From a virus: 27,631 bases of DNA. The position numbers and the translations under genes are program-made. The stretch spans positions 1 to 27,631 of the IMG/VR virus record IMGVR_UViG_3300009169_000078, one strand, 5' to 3'. Below, in pieces: positions 7,384 through 15,433 of the stretch (position 1 is its first letter; each line of letters begins with the position of its first letter). Below the pieces are notes generated by a model, which worked only from the letters and a program-made list of their open reading frames with translations, ran no database searches and was not told where the DNA came from.

Positions 7384-9970
7384 TGAAGACTACAGCCGGC
7401 CTTACGTCGGTTACCGCTCGGCGGGCCGCCGCCCCGAGTCCCAACAGGACCGCCGCGCCGCCGCTGACGCCCCCCTGAGCGCCCTGCGCGGGTACGTCGC
7501 GGGTACGCTGGGGTTGCCTGGGGACATTGAGGGGTTGCTGCGTATGCTCACTCCTGGGGTGAGCAACGAGACCGCCCTGCCTGGGTCTGAGTACTTCCGT
7601 GGTGTGCTGCCGCTCAAGAGCCTGCAAGACTCCCTCACCGGACGCGCCTTTCAGGAGGTCGGCGGGGCAGCGGGAGGGGCTGGCCTCACCACAGGCGCTC
7701 GTGCCGTAGGAAAGGGCGCGGGCGCGCTGGGTAGGATGACCGCTGAGCAAGTTGCACGCGGGGTTGAGGGCGGGAGCCCGCTGTTCGCCGCTGCAGCGCC
7801 GGCTTACGTGGTTAAGCCCAAGGGCGGCAACTGGCTGGCCGGACAGTCCGAGCGGATTACCGAACAGCTGAAGACGCCCGTATCGCCCACGCTCAGGGAA
7901 GACATGGCCCGCGCCGGCCACCCCGTTGATGAGAAAGCGCTCGCTGACGTCCAGACGTATAACACGTGGGTTGACAAGAAGCTCCGCGACTACGTGCGCA
8001 ACGAGATGGCGACTCCGGAGGATCCGCTGCGCGCTATGGCTGAGAAGTGGGCCACCGAGAAGCCCCAGCGGCTGGCCGAGGCCGACGCTAAGGTCGCCGC
8101 CTTGAACGCTAAGACCCGCGAGTTGATGCAGGAGCGGGGGGTGCCTGAGGCCTACCTCACCCGCCACCGGCAGGATGTCATCGCGGCGGAGAAGGCTAGA
8201 GACCTGATTGAGGCCCGTGAGGCGCTACACACTCCGATGCAGGTGGGTTGGGAGCCTACGGAGCTCGCCGCCAAGCGCCTGCAGCAGGGTTTCCCCTCAA
8301 AAGGAATGGGTGAGAGTGACGCCGCCCGAGCCTGGGAGCAGGCCGCTGATGAGGCCATCGGGGTTGGCCCTGCGGGTAAGCGCTTCGGGGATGCTTGGGG
8401 CGGTCAGACTTTGGCTGACAACCCGTGGCTCGCTAAGGTGCCGCCCGAAACACCGACGTACACCGGCTACGGCCTGAACGAGCTAGGGTTTGAACACCTG
8501 ACCGATGAGCTCGTTAACGCGCTGAACCCCAATAGCGGGCTACCGGCGGAGTTGCTCCTCAAGTACTCAGACCTACCCAAGAAGACCGTACCCGACATCG
8601 TCAACCGCGTGGCGGACATCAATGCCTGGCGCGCTGCGCAGAAGTCCGAGGCCGACCTCAGCAAGGCCAACAACGCCGCCGTGGTGACGTTCAAAGAATA
8701 CCCTGAGCAGGGGCTGGCGTGGAAGCAGATCAAGACGCCCGAGGCACTGCCTGAAGGCTGGCGTGAAACGCAACGCGCATCAGGCTCAAAAGGATGGACA
8801 GATCCAGAAGGGCAACTCAGGGACACAAACCCGAATATACAAACGCTCAGCGATGCTCTCAAGTACGAGGGCGACACCATGCAACATTGCGTAGGCGGGT
8901 ACTGCCCAGATGTTGAATCGGGCCGCTCGCAGATCTTCAGCCTGCGCGACGAGAAAGGCCGCCCACACGCGACCATTGAGGTGAAGGCGGGTCGGCTGAG
9001 CGGTAAAAACTCGCTCGATGAGTGGAAAGCGGCTTTTGCCAAAACCCACGGCGAAGAGAAAGTCGAACCCTTCCTGGCTGAACATCCGGAAATAGCCGAG
9101 GCGTTTAAACCCGCTATCAATCAGATTAAGGGCTTGAAGAACGGCCCACCCGAGGCCAAGTACCTGCCCCAGATCCAGGACTTTATCAAGTCCGGCAACT
9201 GGTCTGAGATTAACGACACCCACCACGCCAAAATGCGCCGCTACGACAACGTGTTCAATGAAAACGAACAGCGCATGATTGAGAAAACCGGCGAGGCTAT
9301 TCCTAATCACGAGTGGTTGACCGGCGAGGATATTCAACGCCTGCACAACGCGATAACCCCTGAGGGTCAACGCTTGAAGTACGGCCCCGCCGGTGAAGTC
9401 ATCGGGCTTGAAGGCGCTCAGGGCTTTGCCGCCGGTGGTTACGTCGAGTACGATCCCGCCCGCGTGGATCAGGTCATGCAGCGAACCCGCGCCGGCTTTG
9501 CTGAAGGCGGCGAGGTTGACGTTGCCGAGTTGGCGCGCTCTAAACCCAAGATGCGCGGCCTGCCAACTCCCGATGATTTAGAATTCCTGCGCCGGTTCAA
9601 CGTCACGGGCGGGGGCAGCTCCAACCAGGAAGTAACCCAGCTCGGCGGGCGCGTGGGTTATACCCAACCGATTGACGAGGACACGCTGATCCGCATGGGT
9701 CTGAGCGGCCACTACGCTAAGGGTAAAGACTGGCGGAACGCGGGTCTGGACAGGGGTGACATCGGCTTTGAGCGTAAGCTCGATCGCAACTCCACGCTCA
9801 AAGCCTCGCTGGGTGCGGGCCGGCGCGGAGTGGACGAGGCCAACATCAGCTACAACCGCCGGTTTGCTGACGGCGGCGCTGTGAACGCAGGAAATGAACC
9901 GATGGCGTACGACCCGACTAAAATTTCTTCAATTGTGGCGCAGCTGCACAAGGAACTGAACAATGGCTAA
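7376..9970 (+). CDS. Large virion-associated protein with PcfJ-like domain (864 aa)
   Basis: The frame is open further upstream, but AAGGAG at 7360-7365 and the 8-base overlap with the preceding gene make ATG 7376 the start. The N-terminal 480 residues are helical and Ala/Gly-rich with no recognised domain. Residues about 490-545 contain a PcfJ-like motif (LKYEGDTMQHCVGGYCPD, with H504 and C505, then IFSLRDEKGRPHATIEV). The C-terminal part has three aromatic-A-x-GG motifs (GFAAGGYV, GFAEGGEV, RFADGGAV). Between the last two is a beta-rich stretch with alternating hydrophobic residues (GGRVGYTQPIDEDTLIRMGL ... YNRRFADGG) that could be a beta-barrel or amyloid-like meander. It lies between terL and the portal, so an internal or ejected virion protein is plausible. 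Base composition shifts toward A/T in and after the PcfJ region. Confidence 0.7.
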   Translation: MADEDYSRPYVGYRSAGRRPESQQDRRAAADAPLSALRGYVAGTLGLPGDIEGLLRMLTPGVSNETALPGSEYFRGVLPLKSLQDSLTGRAFQEVGGAAGGAGLTTGARAVGKGAGALGRMTAEQVARGVEGGSPLFAAAAPAYVVKPKGGNWLAGQSERITEQLKTPVSPTLREDMARAGHPVDEKALADVQTYNTWVDKKLRDYVRNEMATPEDPLRAMAEKWATEKPQRLAEADAKVAALNAKTRELMQERGVPEAYLTRHRQDVIAAEKARDLIEAREALHTPMQVGWEPTELAAKRLQQGFPSKGMGESDAARAWEQAADEAIGVGPAGKRFGDAWGGQTLADNPWLAKVPPETPTYTGYGLNELGFEHLTDELVNALNPNSGLPAELLLKYSDLPKKTVPDIVNRVADINAWRAAQKSEADLSKANNAAVVTFKEYPEQGLAWKQIKTPEALPEGWRETQRASGSKGWTDPEGQLRDTNPNIQTLSDALKYEGDTMQHCVGGYCPDVESGRSQIFSLRDEKGRPHATIEVKAGRLSGKNSLDEWKAAFAKTHGEEKVEPFLAEHPEIAEAFKPAINQIKGLKNGPPEAKYLPQIQDFIKSGNWSEINDTHHAKMRRYDNVFNENEQRMIEKTGEAIPNHEWLTGEDIQRLHNAITPEGQRLKYGPAGEVIGLEGAQGFAAGGYVEYDPARVDQVMQRTRAGFAEGGEVDVAELARSKPKMRGLPTPDDLEFLRRFNVTGGGSSNQEVTQLGGRVGYTQPIDEDTLIRMGLSGHYAKGKDWRNAGLDRGDIGFERKLDRNSTLKASLGAGRRGVDEANISYNRRFADGGAVNAGNEPMAYDPTKISSIVAQLHKELNNG

Positions 9971-12476
9971 CAAGAACGACGACCTGACACTGCCCGAGAA
10001 CGACGAGGGCGAAAATGTAGAGGTTGACGAAAAAGAGTCCGACGTTGAAGACACCGAAGACGGCGGCGCGATGATCCGCCTGGACGACGAACAAGACACC
10101 CGCGAGCAGCGCACGCACTTCGCCAACATCGTTGACGAGGTGGATCAGGGTATGCTTGAGGACGCCGTCACGGACCTGCTCGACAAAATCGAGAAGGACA
10201 AAGACGCCCGCGAAAAGCGCGACAAGCTGTACGAGGAAGGCCTGCGCCGCACGGGCTTGGGCGATGACGCTCCTGGCGGCGCTCAGTTCGCCGGCGCCAA
10301 CAAGGTCGTCCATCCGATGCTCGTCGAGGCCTGTGTGGACTTCTCCGCTCGGGTGATGAAGGAGATGTTCCCCCCGAACGGCCCCGTCAAGAGCAAGATC
10401 ATTGGCGAGCGCGAGAAGGAGAAGGTCGCCAAGGCCGAGCGCAAGGCCGAGTTCATGAACTGGCAAACGACCGAGCAGATGGTCGAGTTCAGGGGCGAGC
10501 TTGAGCAGCTGAGCACGCAGCTGCCCCTCGGCGGCGCTCAGTACCTGAAGCTGCTCTGGAGCCCGCTTCACCGCCGGCCTATGTCCGAGTTCATCCCCAT
10601 TGATGATGTGTACCTGCCGTTCGCCGCGACCAACTTCTACACCGCCGAGCGCAAGACGCACGTGCAGTACATTACGGAGATGGAGTTCAAGCGCCGCGTT
10701 AAGGAGGGCATGTACATTGACATCAACCTCGGCGCTCCCAGCGAGCCCGAGTTCAGCAAGGCCACCCAGGCCAACGACAAGATTGAAGGCCGCAAGGACT
10801 CCTCCTACAACGAGGACGGCCTGCGGATGGTGTTCGAGGTGTACACCCGCTTGGACTTCGGTGACGGCGTAGAGCCCTACATCATCAGCATCGACAAGAC
10901 CACGGGCGAAGCCGTCGCGCTGTACCGCAACTGGGAGAAAGACGATGAGCGCCGCGTCGAGCTCGACTGGATTGTGGAGTTCCCCTTTGTGCCTTGGCGG
11001 GGTGCGTACCCAATCGGCCTGACGCACATGATTGGCGGCCTGAGCGGCGCTGCCACCGGCGCTTTGCGTGCCCTGCTTGACTCGGCCCACATTCAGAACA
11101 TCCCCACGCTGCTCAAACTCAAGGGCGGTCCTGGTGGCCAGACCCTGAACGTACAGCCGACTGAGGTAGTAGAGATGGAGGGCGGGGCGCTCATCGACGA
11201 TGTGCGCAAACTCGCCATGCCGCTGCCGTTCAACGGCCCCTCACCCACGCTTTTCCAGCTCTTGGGCTTTGTGGTGGACGCCGGCAAGGGCGTTGTGCAG
11301 ACTTCGTTCGAGAAACTGAGCGATACCAACGCAAATCAGCCCGTCGGCACCACGATGGCGCTCATTGAGCAAGGTATGGTGGTGTTTTCCAGCATCCACA
11401 GCCGCCTGCACTCGTCGATGGGGCGTGTTTTCAAGATTCTGCACCGCATCAACAGCGCCTACTTGACCGAAGAGGACATCGAGGCCCAACTTTCGGGCAT
11501 CGAGGTGCGCCCGTCGGACTTTGACGGCCCAATGGACGTGGTTCCGGTCAGCGACCCTGCTATTTTCAGCGAAACCCAGCGCTTTGCCCAGACTCAGGCG
11601 GTTATGCAGCGGGCGGCGGCTATGCCCCAGCTGTACGACCCGCGCAAGGTGGAGGAGATGTTCCTCCGGAACCTTAAAATCAGCACCGATGAGGTGCTTC
11701 AGCCCGCGCCAGGCACCGAGGACGTCGACCCCGTGAGCGAGAACGTCGCGGCGGCTATGTCGCGCCCCGTTTACGTGCTCCCCCGCCAGGACCACATGGC
11801 GCACTTCAAGACGCACATGGCGTTCCTTGAGTCGCCGCTGTTCGGCAAGAACCCGAGCATCATCAAGACGTACCTCTACCCCATGGCGGTGCACCTGCGT
11901 GATCACCTGCTCAATTACTACCTGGCTGAGGCGCACGAGGCGGTAGATCAGGCCCAGCGGCAGGGGCTCATCGAGGACAAGTCCGAGCAGCAGGTCGAGG
12001 TCATCCTCAAGGTGCAGCAGTTCATCGAGCAGCAGCTCGCGGGCTTCGAGCAGAAGATGGCGGAGATCGACCAAGCCGCAGCGCCTTACGCTCCGCAGCC
12101 GCAGGTCCCACCGGACAGCAGTATGCAGGTCGCGCAGCTGAACGCACAGACCCAGACCCAGCTGGCTCAGCAGCGTCAGGCCTCGGACCAGGCAAAGCTC
12201 GCGCAGGACGCCCAGCTCAAGGGGGCCGCCCTGCAACAGGACGCCCAACTGGAGCAGGCCAAGCTCGCCGCCGACCAGCAGGACACTCAGGCGCGCTTCG
12301 CGACCGAGCAGATGCGCCAACGGGCCGAGGACGAACGCACTATGGCCGAGCTGCAAGCTCGCATGCAGATGAACGACGCCGACAACAACACCGCTATGCG
12401 GCTGGCGGCGGCGGAGATTGCCAGCGGCGAGAAGGTCGCCGTCAGCACAGGTACAGGCATCAATCCTGGTGTTTGA
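9963..12476 (+). CDS. Portal protein (837 aa)
   Basis: This large protein matches P22-like/podoviral portals in length and organisation. It has an acidic N-terminus (about 1-55), then QFAGANKVVHPMLVEACVDFSARVMKEMFPP (shown in two overlapping reads: QFAGANKVVHPM and FSARVMKEMFPP). The middle contains ERRVELDWIVEFPFVPW, GLSGAATGALRALLDSAH and SDTNANQPVGTTMALIEQ, segments typical of portal wing and stem. The C-terminal 150 residues form a Gln/Ala-rich coiled coil (QLNAQTQTQLAQQRQASDQ...), the expected barrel helix. It forms the dodecameric ring at the unique vertex through which DNA enters and leaves. AAGGA at 9950-9954 is 8 bases before ATG 9963, and the gene overlaps the previous one by 8 bases. 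Confidence 0.9.
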   Translation: MANKNDDLTLPENDEGENVEVDEKESDVEDTEDGGAMIRLDDEQDTREQRTHFANIVDEVDQGMLEDAVTDLLDKIEKDKDAREKRDKLYEEGLRRTGLGDDAPGGAQFAGANKVVHPMLVEACVDFSARVMKEMFPPNGPVKSKIIGEREKEKVAKAERKAEFMNWQTTEQMVEFRGELEQLSTQLPLGGAQYLKLLWSPLHRRPMSEFIPIDDVYLPFAATNFYTAERKTHVQYITEMEFKRRVKEGMYIDINLGAPSEPEFSKATQANDKIEGRKDSSYNEDGLRMVFEVYTRLDFGDGVEPYIISIDKTTGEAVALYRNWEKDDERRVELDWIVEFPFVPWRGAYPIGLTHMIGGLSGAATGALRALLDSAHIQNIPTLLKLKGGPGGQTLNVQPTEVVEMEGGALIDDVRKLAMPLPFNGPSPTLFQLLGFVVDAGKGVVQTSFEKLSDTNANQPVGTTMALIEQGMVVFSSIHSRLHSSMGRVFKILHRINSAYLTEEDIEAQLSGIEVRPSDFDGPMDVVPVSDPAIFSETQRFAQTQAVMQRAAAMPQLYDPRKVEEMFLRNLKISTDEVLQPAPGTEDVDPVSENVAAAMSRPVYVLPRQDHMAHFKTHMAFLESPLFGKNPSIIKTYLYPMAVHLRDHLLNYYLAEAHEAVDQAQRQGLIEDKSEQQVEVILKVQQFIEQQLAGFEQKMAEIDQAAAPYAPQPQVPPDSSMQVAQLNAQTQTQLAQQRQASDQAKLAQDAQLKGAALQQDAQLEQAKLAADQQDTQARFATEQMRQRAEDERTMAELQARMQMNDADNNTAMRLAAAEIASGEKVAVSTGTGINPGV

Positions 12477-12495
12477 GTAAAAGGAGAAAATGAAA

Positions 12496-12639
12496 ATGGC
12501 TACTAACGGAAAATCCACAGGCACCGTGCCGATGAACACCGGCGCGGTTAAGCAGAAACACCGCCTCGCCGCCGGCCTGCCGGTCACGGGTCAAACCCTG
12601 CCCGCCGCCCCCAACCTCGGACCTAAGACGCCGGCGTGA
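12496..12639 (+). CDS. Very small hypothetical protein (47 aa)
   Basis: AAGGAG at 12481-12486 is 9 bases before ATG 12496 and only 3 before the alternative in-frame ATG at 12490, so I prefer 12496. The product, beginning MATNGKSTGTVPMNTG, is Pro/Gly/Thr-rich and probably disordered, with no domain. Its TGA overlaps the GTG start of the next gene (GTGA). The strong ribosome site and tight packing favour a real gene. Function is unknown. Confidence 0.55.
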   Translation: MATNGKSTGTVPMNTGAVKQKHRLAAGLPVTGQTLPAAPNLGPKTPA

Positions 12640-12833
12640 GCTTTGAAGCCGCGCTACTGAACCGCCTGAAGACCGCGCAAACCGAGTTTGCTGTGGAGTC
12701 TTTGAAGCGCCCCCAAAATCGCGACACTTTTGAGTATGGGTTCCGCGTGGGCACCGTAAACGGTTACGAGGCCGCTATCAACATACTTCTTTCAATCTTA
12801 GATGAGGAACGCAATAGTGACAACAACCTATGA
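12636..12833 (+). CDS. Small hypothetical podovirus-type protein (65 aa)
   Basis: The GTG start at 12636 overlaps the preceding TGA by 3 bases, giving coupled translation. The product (LNRLKTAQTEFAVESLKRP, then TFEYGFRVGTVNGYEAAI) resembles short conserved proteins found beside portal genes in podoviruses. It is helical, neutral and without membrane segments. Function is unknown. The last 17 bases overlap the GroES-like gene if that begins at its GTG. Confidence 0.65.
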   Translation: MSFEAALLNRLKTAQTEFAVESLKRPQNRDTFEYGFRVGTVNGYEAAINILLSILDEERNSDNNL

Positions 12834-13224
12834 GGACGCATTGGCGGAGGCTTTTCCAGCTGCAGAGGCAGGAATTCAGCCCTTCGGAAGCCGTGTCCTG
12901 GTTCAGATTCGCAGCCCCAAACAGAAGACCGCCTCGGGCATCATTCTGGACACAGGGACTAAGGACACTGAAAAGTGGAACACACAGGTGGCTAAGGTCA
13001 TCACGGTAGGCCCGTTGGCCTTCAAGAACCGCACCACGATGGAGTCCTGGCCCGAGGGTTCCTGGTGCAAAGAGGGGGACTTTGTGCGCGTCGCCAAGTA
13101 CGGCGGCGACCGCTGGGAAGTCTCACTGCCGAGCGGCGAATCCGCGCTGTTCGTAATTTTCAACGATCTGGACATCATCGGTAGCGTCGTAGGCGACCCG
13201 CTGTTGATCCGTGCATTCATCTGA
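12817..13224 (+). CDS. GroES-like co-chaperonin (135 aa)
   Basis: The core from residue 20 follows the Cpn10 pattern: GIQPFGSRVLVQI, a mobile loop SPKQKTASGIILDTG holding the hydrophobic tripeptide IIL (42-44) that would contact GroEL, then VAKVITVGP, KEGDFVRVAKYGGDRW and FVIFNDLDIIG. It should cap the host GroEL and help fold phage capsid protein, as T4 gp31 does. It is longer than bacterial GroES (about 95 aa) because of an N-terminal extension of about 19 residues, an insert around 66-85 (LAFKNRTTMESWPEGSW) and a short tail. I prefer GTG 12817, which has GAGGA 8 bases upstream, over ATG 12802, which lacks a ribosome site. No GroEL is encoded here. It sits just before the scaffold and capsid genes. 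Confidence 0.85.
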   Translation: MTTTYEDALAEAFPAAEAGIQPFGSRVLVQIRSPKQKTASGIILDTGTKDTEKWNTQVAKVITVGPLAFKNRTTMESWPEGSWCKEGDFVRVAKYGGDRWEVSLPSGESALFVIFNDLDIIGSVVGDPLLIRAFI

Positions 13225-13237
13225 AAGGAGATGACAA

Positions 13238-14191
13238 ATGGCTGACGTAATGAAAGAAGACGACGAGCGCAACAGCGCCGCCGAAGAGATCACCATCGTC
13301 GAGGACAAGTCCAAGCTCAGCGAGCCGGACGACTCTGACGAAGACGAACGCCCCCGTGGCGAGTCAAACAACGACGGCGACACCGATGACGAACGCGAAG
13401 CGATTCGTGAGCGCCGCCGGCTCGAGAAGCTCGAGCGCAAAGACCGCCGTGGCAAGGCTATCTCCCGCGACAAAGTGGAGATGGACTTCCTGCGTAAGCG
13501 TAATGACGAGCTGGAGCGCCGTATGGGCGCTCAGGAGCAGCGCGCATTCCAGACCGACCTGAACAGCTACGACGCGCAGATTGCGAACGCCTCCCGTGAG
13601 GCGGAGATGGCGGAGCGGGTTATCGCCAAGGCGGTTGAGGCCGGCAACGGCGCTGACGTCACGCAGGCCATGCGCTACCGTGATCAAGCCCTGCAAAAGG
13701 CCCAGCAGCTCCAGTACGCCAAGCAGAACGCCGCGCAGCGGGCGGCTCCGGCGGCCCCTGGAATTGATGACCGCACGATGCAGCATGCACAGGAGTTCCT
13801 GAACGAGAACAAGTGGTACGACTCACAGGGCCGCGACGAGGACTCCGCTATCGTGCTGGCGATTGATCAGGGCTTGGTGCGTGACGGGTTTGACCCACAG
13901 TCGGAAGACTACTGGGATGAATTGCGTCACCGCGCCGCCCGTCGGTTGCCTGAGCGGTTCGGTAAGAACCCCCGTCGCGAGAGCACCGAGACTCGCGAAG
14001 AGCGCGCCCCCCGAGGCGGCCCCGCTATTAGCTCCGGACGTGAATACGCACCGGCTAGTACGCGTAAGGAAGTCTACATCAGCCCCGAGCGCAAGCAAGC
14101 CCTCGTTGAGGCCGGCGTGTGGGATGACCCCGTGCTGCGCCAGAAGTACGTCAAGCGTTACGCTGAGTACGACAAGACCAACCGCGCATGA
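13238..14191 (+). CDS. Scaffolding-like protein (317 aa)
   Basis: The architecture is that of a phage scaffold. Residues 1-60 are strongly acidic (VEDKSKLSEPDDSDEDERPR), 60-170 are a long charged coiled coil (RRRLEKLERKDRRGKAISR onward), and the C-terminus is a helix-rich basic segment (YISPERKQALVEAGVWDDP ... RYAEYDKTNRA), where scaffolds often contact the capsid shell. It would direct procapsid assembly and then leave. AAAGGAG lies 7 bases before ATG 13238. It stands between the portal/co-chaperonin genes and the capsid gene, the usual place. No protease motif is seen. Confidence 0.75.
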   Translation: MADVMKEDDERNSAAEEITIVEDKSKLSEPDDSDEDERPRGESNNDGDTDDEREAIRERRRLEKLERKDRRGKAISRDKVEMDFLRKRNDELERRMGAQEQRAFQTDLNSYDAQIANASREAEMAERVIAKAVEAGNGADVTQAMRYRDQALQKAQQLQYAKQNAAQRAAPAAPGIDDRTMQHAQEFLNENKWYDSQGRDEDSAIVLAIDQGLVRDGFDPQSEDYWDELRHRAARRLPERFGKNPRRESTETREERAPRGGPAISSGREYAPASTRKEVYISPERKQALVEAGVWDDPVLRQKYVKRYAEYDKTNRA

Positions 14192-14216
14192 ATTTACTTT
14201 TACCAAATTCACGCCG

Positions 14217-14222
14217 TATAAT
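14217..14222 (+). promoter_or_regulatory. Putative promoter (-10 TATAAT) before the capsid genes
   Basis: TATAAT lies in the 58-base gap between the scaffold and the next gene. TTTACT at 14193-14198, 18 bases upstream, matches four of six bases of a sigma-70 -35 box. This would give a separate transcript for the head genes ending at the terminator at 16369-16404. TATAAT boxes also sit in three of the other gaps (3669, 18410, 26521). Confidence 0.5.
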
Positions 14223-14230
14223 TCACCCAA

Positions 14231-14246
14231 TCGCTGAAAGGAGCGA
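14231..14246 (+). promoter_or_regulatory. Small hairpin presenting a Shine-Dalgarno in its loop
   Basis: TCGCT (14231-14235) pairs with AGCGA (14242-14246) and the loop is GAAAGG, so most of the AAAGGAG ribosome site for ATG 14250 is exposed in the loop. The stem is short (5 bp) and may only modestly affect initiation. Confidence 0.35.
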
Positions 14247-14249
14247 GTA

Positions 14250-14786
14250 ATGTCAGACGAACGCTTAAAGAAATCCGCTGTAGCCGTAGATAACCGTGAG
14301 AGCAGGGCGATGCAAGATCGTCCGGTATCTGAAAACCGCGAGTTGTCCGATGATGAGCGAGTTGCCATGTTCCGTCAACAGTTTTTCCAGTCCTCACTTC
14401 CGGACTTGCCTTCTATCCCTGGCTGGCACATGTGCTGGCTCACCACGACTAACCCCCGTGATTCTATTCAGACCCGTATGCGCTTGGGCTATCAGGCTGT
14501 TAAGCCTGAAGATGTTCCAGGTTGGGAGTATGCCACCATCAAGACTGGTGACTGGAATGGTTTCATTGGTGTGAATGAGATGCTTGCTTTTAAGCTGCCA
14601 ATGGGCCTGTATGAGAAATACATGCAAGAGGCCCATCATGACGCGCCGCTCCGTGAGGAAGAAAAACTCACAGACACCGCCGAGTTCATGGAACAGCAGG
14701 CGCGGGCGTCGAAGTCGAAAATCGTGACGGGTGACGGCAATCAGGAAATTGGACAAAGACGGGAAGCTCGTTTTGAGCTGACCTGA
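14250..14786 (+). CDS. Putative head-associated protein (178 aa)
   Basis: AAAGGAG precedes ATG 14250 by about 6 bases. The N-terminal 45 residues are charged and likely disordered (DNRESRAMQDRPVSENRE). The middle is a compact domain (IPGWHMCWLTTTNPRDSIQT, MRLGYQAVKPEDVPGWEY), and the C-terminus is helical and charged. Proteins of this type occur between scaffold and capsid genes in aquatic podo-like phages; I do not know a function. Gene order suggests a capsid-associated protein. Codons are richer in T-ending forms than in the terminase genes. Confidence 0.6.
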   Translation: MSDERLKKSAVAVDNRESRAMQDRPVSENRELSDDERVAMFRQQFFQSSLPDLPSIPGWHMCWLTTTNPRDSIQTRMRLGYQAVKPEDVPGWEYATIKTGDWNGFIGVNEMLAFKLPMGLYEKYMQEAHHDAPLREEEKLTDTAEFMEQQARASKSKIVTGDGNQEIGQRREARFELT

Positions 14787-14820
14787 CGTGTAATTAATCA
14801 ACCCTCCAGGAGTAACGCAT

Positions 14821-15420
14821 ATGTCTTCGACTAGCGCACCTTTTGGCTTTCGTCCGTCTTTCCACAACAGTGGTCAAATGCGCTCAAAAGCCTACACCAT
14901 CGCGTCTACCTACGCGGCCAACATCTTCTCGGGTGACCCCGTGAAGCTCACCGACAACGGTGTTATCCAGCTCGGCACTTCGGACGGCACTCGTTCGGGT
15001 ACTGTTGCGGGCGTCTTGCTGCTCGGCATCTTCCAAGGTTGCCAGTACGATGACGCTAGCGGCAAACCCACGATCTCGCCTTTCTGGCCTACCGGCGCTA
15101 CTGGCACCAACATCACCGCTTGGGTTCTTGACGACCCAGAGGCGCTGTTCGAGGCTCAGTACACCAATCCAGGTACACCAGGCACCACTACTATGCAGAC
15201 TGCGGTCGGCGAAGAGTGCGACTGGGTTGTGGCCTCACCAGGTGGTTCCACTCGCACGGGTCTGTCTACGACCCAACTCGGCGTTATCGAAAGCGGCACT
15301 GGTCAGTTCCAGATCACCGGCTTCGGCAACAACATCAACGACTCCATCACCGATGCCTACATTGTAGCGATTGCCCGTATCAACGAGCATCATTACAAAG
15401 CAGCGGTTGCTTCAATCTAA
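14821..15420 (+). CDS. Putative capsid decoration / minor head protein (199 aa)
   Basis: CAGGAGT lies 7 bases before ATG 14821. The protein starts SSTSAPFGFRPSFHNSGQM and continues with YTIASTYAANIFSGDPVKL, a pattern common to proteins encoded just before the capsid protein in many uncultured phages. It is Gly/Thr-rich and predicted mostly beta. A decoration role is inferred from position and composition, since no family name is certain. The strong ribosome sites of this gene and the next (AAGGAGG) suggest high expression of both. Confidence 0.6.
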   Translation: MSSTSAPFGFRPSFHNSGQMRSKAYTIASTYAANIFSGDPVKLTDNGVIQLGTSDGTRSGTVAGVLLLGIFQGCQYDDASGKPTISPFWPTGATGTNITAWVLDDPEALFEAQYTNPGTPGTTTMQTAVGEECDWVVASPGGSTRTGLSTTQLGVIESGTGQFQITGFGNNINDSITDAYIVAIARINEHHYKAAVASI

Positions 15421-15433
15421 GGAGGGCTAATAT

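Noticed and set aside
9918-12587. Long minus-strand open frames (390 and 448 codons) opposite the portal gene
   Set aside because: They are antisense shadows of a G/C-rich, strongly codon-biased portal gene; their products are Leu/Val/His-rich without recognisable domains.
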